NCBI GenBank assembly: GCA_958450325.1
Contig: OY288246.1
Location: 42,833,619 to 42,897,618 of the forward strand
Direction: 5' to 3'
Length of the DNA: 64,000 nt
From: Agrostemma githago
Lineage: Eukaryota > Streptophyta > Magnoliopsida > Caryophyllales > Caryophyllaceae
Below are positions 55,692 through 64,000 of the stretch, piece after piece. The notes beneath the pieces are model-generated. The model was not told the origin of the DNA. It did no database searches and was given only the letters and a program-made list of their open reading frames with translations. Both the position numbers and the translations under genes were made by a program. Every line of letters begins with the position of its first letter. The stretch's first letter is position 1.

Positions 55692-55699
55692 TATAAATA
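55692..55699 (+). promoter_or_regulatory. TATA box of the T4 5' LTR
   Basis: CTATAAATACTCC directly after cassette A. Confidence 0.7.
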
Positions 55700-56051
55700 C
55701 TCCATCAACCCATCACATTTAAAGGACTTTTCCATCATATTCTCCAGCCAACTTTACCTTCAAAAACCCTACATTTTTCAGCCATATCAAGTTACAAATC
55801 ATCACCATTTTTGACATCACCATATACACATCCTCTCTACACACACATACAATCAAAAACTCAAGATCAAAACTCGCCAAAGACCCGAGAGCAACCTCTC
55901 TCAAACCAATCACACCATAACTCCTCCTACATTCTCGACACTCTCGCGCACACGCCGCTACGTTACGAGTTCGTTTCCGAGATTAAGCATGTAGGTTGAG
56001 GGTGTAATTCAAATCCCGACATCTCAATCTCCTTTCTCTTTTCTTTTTGAT

Positions 56052-56063
<12 letters not shown>

Positions 56064-56090
<27 letters not shown>

Positions 56091-56097
56091 ATTATTA

Positions 56098-56132
<35 letters not shown>
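56064..56132. repeat. (GT)n followed by (ATT)n microsatellites
   Basis: About 13 GT units, then about 14 ATT units with one interruption, in the T4 5' LTR. T2 has a GT run at the corresponding place (31840). Confidence 0.9.
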
Positions 56133-56134
<2 letters not shown>

Positions 56135-56775
56135 TAACCGCTAACACTAACATTTTAATTTCGTGTATACTAACTCTCTAATCTAACACTTTTATTTATC
56201 GCAATCTAACATTTTTTATTTATTGTATCTAACACCTAACATTTAATTTCATCATTTAGTAATTTTTATCCTTTCGTCATTAACATATTAATACCGTGTA
56301 TATATATATTTATATAATATTAAAATTCGGATCTTAACACGTTTGACTACTACGATCATCCAAAGTCCGTTTAATCCCTTTACGAGTCACGACGGAGGTG
56401 GCACCCTTTCGAGGAGCGCCGCCCCAATGTACTCAAGGGCATAACGCGATCGTGATTGCTCATAGTTGAACGCGTAAGACTCCATTTCTAAGATTAGTAC
56501 GAGATCCGTTGAGGCGAAAACCGACATCACATAATCCTTTAGGATTAGTATCGATGTCGTGACGCGGAGGACTATAATTTCGTTATTAATCAAACTTTTC
56601 AATCACATAATAGCATATTTCATAAAATCTCGATAACGGTCTCATAATCGTATAATACACGTTTATGACATCGAGAACCGAGTTGAATTTAAATAATGCA
56701 ATATTTTTATTTAACTCGGTCAATTATCGAATTCAAACAAATAAAAATGAAACGAGCCATGCCTCGTACAGGGGG

Positions 56776-56884
56776 CACTCGATCGAGTGCCATGGGCCAC
56801 TCGATCGAGTAGCACCCCAAAAACCGGGCAGTAGCTACCTTAAAGGCGCACTCGGCCGAGTCCATGCCATGACTCGATCGAGTG
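56776..56884 (+). repeat. Palindrome cassette B of T4 (four copies)
   Basis: CACTCGATCGAGTG (56776), CACTCGATCGAGTA (56798), CACTCGGCCGAGTC (56849), GACTCGATCGAGTG (56871), with CACCCCAAAAACCGGGCAG between the second and third. Confidence 0.9.
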
Positions 56885-57660
56885 GGTCCTGTAGCCCAGA
56901 AATCCGAGCGCTTCGATCATCAATTGAGCCTCGTCATTTTTTACGACTTTTAGTCGACACGTGTAAAGTCAATCACGTGATCCTATTTTTCAAAACTCAT
57001 GCATATCATATCACTTAAAACGACTTTGATCGACGGTCTTGCACTATTAATCTTGTGTTGACGACTCTTTAGTCGTATCCGACACATAATTAATTTAGAC
57101 TCTATTCCTCGATGTGATAAGTCGGGACAAGGCATCGGGATTCGGGATCGGGCTAGCATCACACTTAGGTTCCATATCTCCGTCCTTCGCTTAATACGCA
57201 ATATAATGCGTAATTAATCGAAGTTCGTCCATTTGCACAACTTACGGTCTAGTTTATATTTATTATATACGGGTCCGTTTCTAGTTAACATTTGCTGCTT
57301 ATAATAATTCAATTATTCTATTTTATTGCTCGTTGTATTGTGAATTCCGGGTTGTATTCCGCCCGTGTAATTTGTAATTTATTTACGAGTTTTCTATTAT
57401 TTGATGTTTGCCATTTATTTATTTAAATGAACATCACATGCTAAATCACTTTGACGTGAATCAAGATGCATTAAAATGACGTAGCTCACATTTAATTCGC
57501 ATGCTTAGCCGAAAACGTTGTTTGCATATCATTTAGTCGTTTCACTAGCGCGCGCACACGAACACGAACGATGTCTTAGTAGAGGCCGCCATGTGCGGGC
57601 GGGGTTGGGTGTCCTTAGTGGGCTTCCCAACACGTACCCTCACCCCTTACTCAGAACCTT

Positions 57661-57681
57661 GGTTTCCGGATGCCCGAAACC
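57661..57681 (+). other. Conserved U5 hairpin, T4 copy
   Basis: GGTTTC pairs with GAAACC around CGGATGCCC. It lies in the block CCCTCACCCCTTACTCAGAA...GAGTCATT that all these LTRs share. Confidence 0.6.
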
Positions 57682-57970
57682 ATTGGCGCTCGAGAGTCAT
57701 TCTATATACGAAAGCCGGTTTAAACGGTATCGATATTGCAATGCAAAGGGACGAGCCCTATAAACTCTGAAATCAAAGTGGGTCGTACTTTGTGTACAGC
57801 CCATGACGATATAGAGTGGGCTCGTATGGTTCCGAATAACCACAAAATTCGGTGGCGACTCCATTTTGACTTAAATTTAGAACCCGAGAACAATCTCACC
57901 ACGAGATTCATTCGCCTACCCAAACCCGCGCGTGGCCGCGTCGGGGTGGACCTACGTCATGTCCACAATT

Positions 57971-57988
57971 TGGCGACTGCGCTGGGGA
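57971..57988 (+). other. T4 primer binding site
   Basis: TGGCGACTGCGCTGGGGA, 3 nt after the LTR. Confidence 0.85.
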
Positions 57989-59796
57989 TACCTGATGTAC
58001 CACATGTCATCGGGGTTCCTAGGGTGAGACTCGAAGAGAAATCGTTCGTATATTAGTGTGCGCGCATTAGTTTAATGATTCATGCATAACCCAATTTTGC
58101 CCGGGCCGGTTACTTGTGACCGACGTCCCACTATACCACGGTGCATTCCTACATGGGTGCGCTAAAGACTTCGATGGCGGAACTCGCCTGGGTTTTGCGG
58201 CATGTCCTAAGACCAAATCGGCTTAGGGAGTCCGTCCCGATTCACGAGAATGCCATCGTTGTTGGTATAGACCCTATTTTGACCGACCGAGACTTAGTGT
58301 AAAGCATACATATGCGTCGTTGTAATGCTTGCTTGACTACGTGCTACTTGGTTTCCGTGTCATTTTTTTTCAAAAACCGTCATTTCAAAAAATGTATATT
58401 TCCAAAAATACCAAATTTTTGAAAAACCCGAAATACTGTCTGTTTCGGGACCCGTGTTTTCAAAATATCCTAATCTTCAAAACTCGGAATGCTGCCGAAA
58501 TTTAGACTTACGATTTGACTCAAAATAGCCTATTTTTTAGCCGACATGCTTCCCATTTCAAATTTTGAATTTTCGATTCCCTTTCGATTTTCGAATTTTC
58601 AAAATTCAACTTCAATTTTCAAATCTTCGTAATGCCATCCGCGATTTTTAAATCTCCGAGATGCCGTTTTCGATTTTCAAATCTTCGGGATCCTATTTTC
58701 GATTTTCAAAATTTCGGAAATTTATTTTCGATATTCAACTTTTCAAAAAACTCGGTCCTGTCGGCATGCTACAAATTTCAAAAGACGAGACCGTCTCCCA
58801 ATTTTTCAAAACGTGAATTTACTCGCAACCATTCTAACATTTCAAAATGCCCAGTCCTATTGGCCCATTACCAATTTCGGGACCGTCTTCTCAATTTTCG
58901 AAATTCAATCATTTTTCAAAAATCTTCCTTTTTATAAGACCTACCGTAATCCGTGTGTCGGGTCTTTTCATAATTTGTCGAAGGTCTATAGCGTCGAAAC
59001 TCCGTCGATCCTACATCACGGGTTTCTTCCCCATCCTAGTCCGCCTTTTCCTAAAGGCATAACCGACCAACACGAGTCATACACTCGTAAATGGAAGGTT
59101 CGTCTGAACACTCGACTCCTAACTAGAAAGTCACACGCGATCTTTCCCTCCGAAAGGACGGCCCCCACGACCTTTCCTAAGGGAATCTCGCCCGTCTTTC
59201 AATCCGTTAGTCGAGTCATTCCAACTCTAGAACTCTTTAACTTAAGGGTCTACCCTAATCACAGGATCACCCTTATTCGAGTCAAGTCAAGGGTCTCTAG
59301 CGTCGAAACTCTGCCGATCCTACATCGCAAGTTTCCTCCCTTACCCGTCTGCCTTTCTCGAGGCCGAGTAAACCTTTTACAAGGCATAGCCCTGTAGCTA
59401 AAGGTTCGTGATCCTTACGTCTAAGGGTCACTCGTCCGACACTCGAGTCTTAACAAAACCCTCAATCTCACTCGGGGGCTACCCTTCAGCAGAGCGATCA
59501 ATCACGGTTGCTCTAAGGGTCATGTCTTACACGTGTTGTCTCACGTACCCCGCTTTTGAGTCACTTAGATGTCACACCATCTGAGTCCTACAAGAGTCCT
59601 TGGTCTCACTTGGGGGCTATTCTCCGACGGGGCGATTAATCACAATCACTCCGAGAATCGTACCCTACATATTTGTCTTAGGAGAGTCTAACCCGAGTCA
59701 AACCAGAGTTGTCTCTCCTCCCGCGCTATTTCCTATGCCTTGGTGTATTCAAGTTCCGAAGCAACATTTCTGATTACGTGGGTATTCTCGCAGAGG
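57989..59796 (+). other. T4 leader
   Basis: 1.8 kb without a gene. It includes a TTCAAATTTTC-like low-complexity part (58560-58900) and two imperfect repeats of about 130 bp (59445-59690) sharing CTCACT(C/T)GGGGGCTA and GCGAT(C/T)AATCAC. Confidence 0.65.
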
Positions 59797-60678
59797 ATGG
59801 CATCCTCAACCGGGAATAGGGAGATGGAAAACACCATTAATGAACTGAAGGCTTTGCTAGAAACCATGGCTAGTAAGCAGGCCATGTTTGAAACCCAACT
59901 AGTGTTCATAAGAGCCGACCAAGAGGCCTTGGATGCTCGTCTAACTGTCGTTGAAGAACAAGACTTCAATTACGTGTCGGTAAATACTGGGCCATTTGCC
60001 AAACTGATCAGCACGGTGCGTGAGCTCGAACAACAGTTCCATGCCTCCCAAGAGAACAGCATCCGAGTTGAAAACTTCCGAGACTATACACCCATTAGTG
60101 AGAAACTACCAACAGATCTCAATCTAGAAGGGTTACCCATATTCGAAGGGACGGAGGATCCATTACTACACCTCCGAGCTTTCAAGGCGTTTATGGCGAT
60201 CAAGGGGGTCAAAGCCGACATGTTCATCAATCTGTTCGGCACATCCCTCGGGAAATATCCAAAAGCCTGGTTCTATAGGCTTAATACAAAAAGATTCCCC
60301 ACTTGGGAAGATGTGGCTACCGAGTTCGCTAAAAACTATTCTGATAATACTGAACTTCAGACTACCATGCGGACTTTAGAAGTCATGGCCCAAGATCCAA
60401 CAGAAGGTTTCACCAAATACCTTCAACGTTGGCGGGCTGAGAGTGTTAAGCTGATAGACAAGCCCAGCGAGAAGACACTAGTGGAGGCATTCATCAACAA
60501 CCTTCTACCCTCCTACCGCGTCCATTTTAGGTATGCCGGCATTTCAAACTTTGCAGTGCTTACCGAAATGGGCACTAGGATTGAATACGATCTTCGACAT
60601 AATGAAGATCTGGGTAAAGCTTCTACCGAAGGCTATACTGGACATCCATTTGAGTCCTTAGAAGCCGAAGATTACTGA
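59797..60678 (+). pseudogene. T4 gag (C-terminally truncated)
   Basis: The ATG at 59797 (MASSTGNREMENTINEL) is chosen because the 19 codons before it start with TTG. An N-terminal coiled coil is followed by the gag domain (NLEGLPIFEGTEDPLLHLRA, SLGKYPKAWFYRLNTK, KYLQRWRAESVKLIDKPS), about 70% identical by eye to T1 gag. It ends with TGA at 60676 before the zinc-knuckle part; later sequence is decayed. It may still give a 293-residue capsid-like protein. Confidence 0.85.
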
Positions 60679-62282
60679 CAACCTCATCCCAGAGTCCAGA
60701 TTTGATTTAAGTCCGAATCTGAGTCCGAGTCTAGGATGTTCTATTTCTTTCAATTCCGATGTCAGAGTCAGAGTCAACTGTATTCTGTCCTCTTTCCAAA
60801 ATTCAACAGAATCAACTTTTTCAATCTCTCATATATGCTTCCTTATGTGTTTCCGAGAACATGATGAACACCATCATACACTGTGAGCACATGCACGTGA
60901 CTATTATAGGCACATCTATAATGACTGCAGGAACTGAGACCCATGTTTTCCCTTACCTGTTCCATGTCCGGCATAGACAGCCACATAACTACCCCTAGTA
61001 GGAGCAGTATCGAATCCTATGACAAATCTAGGTAGTCTCCTAGTTTGGGTTCAAGACGGAAGGCAAGCCCATTTCCCACAATAAACACTCCTCCAATAAG
61101 ACTGATGATCAATCCCTACCTTAGGCGTTAGTCTGACCAGAAGCAAAAAAGAAGCATCGTGACTCTATAGGCTTGATGCCAAAAATACCCAACTCGGGAC
61201 GATGCTCCCACTAAGCCTGCTCGGAATTATGATGACAATACCGAGATCCAAATCACCATGCTTACCGTAGAGTACTCCACCGCGAGTTGCACTCACCAAC
61301 TAGGCTTACACCTTACAAAGGTTTAGCTCCACAAGCCTAATCCAACCGATGGGCCCATCCCTATATCCACCCACAACATCAAAGGGAGGGATAGCCGAAA
61401 AAAAAAACTGGACAAAAAACAGAAGTCCAAAGAAAAAAAGCAAAAGGCCGAAACAAAAGAGCTGGCCATGACCAAAAAAGAACTCTCAACATCCCTCGAC
61501 CAGATACGATCAATCCCTTGACCGGGACACAGTCAACTCAAGTGAAGGATCCCACGACCGGGGCTAAGAGGTCAACCCAAAAAAAACAAAAAAAATCAAA
61601 TACCCATGACCGTGGTCAACGTTCAACTCAAGTGAAAGTCCCTTGACCGGGGTACGGTCAATTCAAAAATTATCAATGCCCATACCATCGAATAGGGAAG
61701 AGACAATTAAGCTGGTCAGCTAACACCACACTTAGCCTTCCCACATTGCAACCCTCAAGACCTTCTCGAGACCTAGGCTAAGAGACATCCCGGAATTTTG
61801 AGGATTCTAGCTCCATAGGATACACCCTAACCATTAGGGCCAGACATGGAAATCAGATTCCGCATTATCAAACCTACCCTGATCGAAGTCCGAGTCATTT
61901 TTACTCGACTTCCCCCTTTCCTACCACATTGCAATACCTTACCCTCGAAGCCTTAGCTCCACAAAATCGAGCTCCAGATTTCGAATCATCAAAGCCACTT
62001 GCGACCCAGATCCACATTTCCAAAAACATCCAAACCAGTTACCAACCCCAAACACGGGAACTCAGCCTGCAGTCGGTATAGAACGAACATGCCCAAATAG
62101 TTCACACCACCTCTGGGGGCTACCCCGGAGAACGCTCACAGTCACAGGATCAACATCCTAACTATTCCAGCCCTTTGATCAAGACATCATTGAGAATGCA
62201 CCTAGCCTACACCGTCGATACAGGCTAGTTACACACAAAGCCCTAATAAACTAGGCAGCATAATATATCTTCCAATCCACTG
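60679..62282 (+). other. T4 region without recognisable pol
   Basis: Remnants of a Ser/Glu codon repeat (60710-60780, as in the T1 protease-RT spacer) and short repeats with CCTTGACCGGG and GGTCAA words (61510-61670). No RT, RNase H or integrase motif in any frame. The part after about 62100 matches T2 34100-34240. Confidence 0.6.
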
Positions 62283-62350
62283 AACTACGGCTTGGTTTGA
62301 TTTCACTACACGTGAATACGTAGGCAGCCTTTCAACAAGGGCACAACCAC
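62283..62350 (-). other. Conserved non-coding block, T4 copy
   Basis: On the minus strand GTGGTTGTGCCCTTGTTGAA and GGCTGCCTACGTATTCACG. Same relative orientation as in T1 and T2. Confidence 0.6.
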
Positions 62351-63505
62351 CCACATTGACACATATTCAAAAAGCACCATCATTCATGTCACGACACTGT
62401 CATGTTCTCAACAGCTAGCTTTGTCGTCCTGGGGGCTTCTCTTAGGCAGAAGACCTCCATCCATTCACAAAATCCAAATGACTTTAAAAAAATAGCCTCC
62501 TTTCTATAGTGTGTCCTAGTACTCGGCTCAGTCGAAGACAAGAATCTGTCGGGACTTGATGCGACACCCACTTTGGGAATGTACCCAAAAACCAAAAATT
62601 CAAAGAGTACTAGTCTACAACACTGCTACTACTACAGTCCTCCTATAACGCATCTTTCCCGTTCCGATGTTCGACCGTGTTGCCACTCGCCTAGGCTACG
62701 GAATAGCGCAGCTTAAGAGTCTTGTCATCTTAGGTGGCCCACCCCCCTACCGAGTCACAGTCCAACCCCTTCGAGATGCCAAGTCGTGTCTGTCAACTCG
62801 TCCGGTCACGTCCAGAGTTGAGTCTGTCGATATGTTTCTCCCTTCAAATTCTCATTTTAAAAATTTGCAAAACTTAGCCATTTGAGAAAATCCTTTTCGA
62901 CAAGGTCAAATTTCGGTCTATTTAAACTGCAAATTTCTTTTCTACCCCTTTCAATTTTGAGAACCTATCTCCTAGCACGTGAGTTGCTTTCAGGACTTCG
63001 ATTTCAAAACTAAGCAAAAATCATTTTCCCAGCGCAAGCCAGTCTATAGATGCTAATTGCATTTCCTATGTGTTATCTTGTTATCTGCTATGCCTGCTAT
63101 TTCTGCCTATGTATCTAACATTTCAGGTACCAGCTAGTGCTTCCGAACAGAACATCAAAGGTGGTGTTTCTCCTGGAATGCTACATGCAAGTTGTCATGT
63201 GTTGGCATACGGGTACACCCAAGACTTCAGAAGCAAGTCCCCGCGCAGCTACTTTACTCCCCAGCATGAGTCGGTGTTTCACCTAGATATTATGTGCAAA
63301 TACAGGTACACCTAGGACTTCAAAGGCAAGTCTGACTCCCCACAAAGCTATCACCATCAGGACAGGTATGACCCTCTGCTTATGGCTGGCGAGCCCTTCA
63401 CGCAAGTCTAATGGACTATAAACGACCCGACTGGAAGGCTGTCAGGTCGTAATCTGCGATTGGCCTGGTAGCTACTCTGACTTTCGCCTTGTCCAAGCCT
63501 CAGTC
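62351..63505 (+). other. T4 3' untranslated region
   Basis: No gene. It matches T2 32760-33960 in inverse order and includes two subrepeats (63150-63350) with GGGTACACC(C/T)A and ACTTCA.A.GCAAGTC. Confidence 0.65.
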
Positions 63506-63518
63506 AGAGTGGGGGCTC
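63506..63518 (+). other. T4 polypurine tract
   Basis: AGAGTGGGGGCTC immediately before the 3' LTR. Confidence 0.85.
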
Positions 63519-64000
63519 TATAGACATCCGCATTTTGCCTGCTAGTGTCTATAGCAGTTCCCGACAAAACACCCGATGATGATCGGACATAAACGTGACT
63601 TAATACGCTCGAATACGGACTCGGAATCAATAGTATCCGACGTGGGCATTTAGCGGAGTGCAAATATCTCAAAACTGACCTCAAATTCAGGCCCAGTGGG
63701 TCGTTTCCAATAAAATGAGACTAATTTGGGTCAAAACCGTCACCGAAAATAAAACCGTCTTTTAGCGACCGAGTCAAAACCCGGTCAAAGTCGAATCCCG
63801 AGATGAACCAGCCTCACATTATGTCCAAATACACAAAATGAATCAAGTCACAACAACCAAATCATTCAAAAAAAGTCAACAAATCATTCCTAAAATATCT
63901 CATCCTAATTGATCCACTCGATCGAGTGGATTGACCCACTCGGTCGAGTGAAGCCTCAAAAAACGGACCAGATTCATTTTCAAAGGCCCTCGACCGAGTG
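63519..64000 (+). repeat. T4 3' LTR, first 482 bp
   Basis: Begins TATAGACATCCGC where the 5' LTR has TGTAGACACCCGC, so the terminal TG has decayed to TA. It continues through three palindromes of cassette A to the window end. Confidence 0.9.

Larger units (their letters stand above)
55165..57967 (+). repeat. T4 5' LTR
   Basis: TGTAGACACCCGC...GTCATGTCCACA, 2803 bp, uninterrupted. It serves as the reference for LTR-H and the T2 3' LTR. It contains cassettes A and B, a TATA box, the CATGTAGG block (55986-56010), microsatellites (56064-56132) and the U5 hairpin. Confidence 0.92.
55165..64000 (+). mobile_element. T4: gag-only Tat-clade derivative, runs off the window
   Basis: 5' LTR (55165-57967), PBS, leader, gag (59797-60678), a decayed region without pol, 3' UTR, polypurine tract and the first 482 bp of the 3' LTR. 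Over those 482 bp the two LTRs differ at very roughly 15 sites, mostly transitions, so T4 is older than T1. With gag but no pol it would depend on an autonomous relative. Confidence 0.88.

Overview
This is a stretch of nuclear repeat DNA from a plant with a large, retrotransposon-rich genome, probably a eudicot. I cannot name the species. I recognise no ordinary host gene, tRNA, rRNA or CRISPR array. Nearly all of it can be assigned to nested transposable elements: Ty3/gypsy LTR elements of the Tat clade (dual RNase H domains, antisense extra genes), one Athila-type Ty3/gypsy element, large LTRs with TGTAACACCC-type ends (perhaps Tekay/Del), a Ty1/copia fragment, L1-type LINE insertions, a CACTA DNA transposon and a hAT-type MITE. 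Names used below: LTR-H, T1, T2, T3 and T4 for the Tat-clade pieces.

Layout. 1-4200 and 19388-19809 are two halves of one plus-strand Tat LTR (LTR-H). It is split by a 5'-truncated LINE (157-1866) and by T1, a complete minus-strand Tat element (4201-19387, TSD CTAGT). T1 carries gag, protease, RT, RNase H, a second RNase H and integrase on the minus strand, and a plus-strand gene with its own TATA box and a probable intron at 7400-9187. 19810-28829 is a decayed plus-strand Athila element, interrupted by a 3.5 kb solo-type LTR (20826-24352) and by a block holding a diverged Tat LTR fragment and a LINE tail (24353-25657). 28830-29801 is part of a second large LTR. 29802-36635 is T2, a Tat derivative without coding sequence, carrying a hAT MITE and a 128-bp LINE tail. 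36636-50466 is T3, a different Tat-clade element on the minus strand. Its gag is split by a CACTA element (45335-48078), and it carries two plus-strand transcription units and a tandem array. 50467-53103 is a third large LTR, 53104-54771 a copia pol end plus LTR, and 55165-64000 is T4, a plus-strand Tat derivative that keeps only gag.

How the parts relate. T1, T2, T4 and LTR-H share one LTR design: a TATA box in U3, a conserved block about 200-300 bp downstream, a conserved U5 hairpin, a PBS of the type TGGCGACTNCRCTG, and a GTGGGGGCTC-type polypurine tract. Superimposed on this is the most unusual feature of the window. Clusters of short palindromes, commonly four per cluster, lie beside the TATA box and again farther into the LTR. 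The palindrome core differs between LTR subfamilies (CACTCGATCGAGTG, or cores built on GGCGCC), and the Athila LTR has its own cluster (TCCCTANTAGGGA type) just upstream of its TATA. The CACTCGATCGAGTG cassette also occurs, expanded to nine copies, inside the gag-protease region of the Athila element.

All pol genes here are broken by frameshifts and stop codons. Several stops fit C-to-T changes expected in methylated repeats. T1 gag, the T1 antisense gene and a 195-codon plus-strand ORF in T3 remain open.
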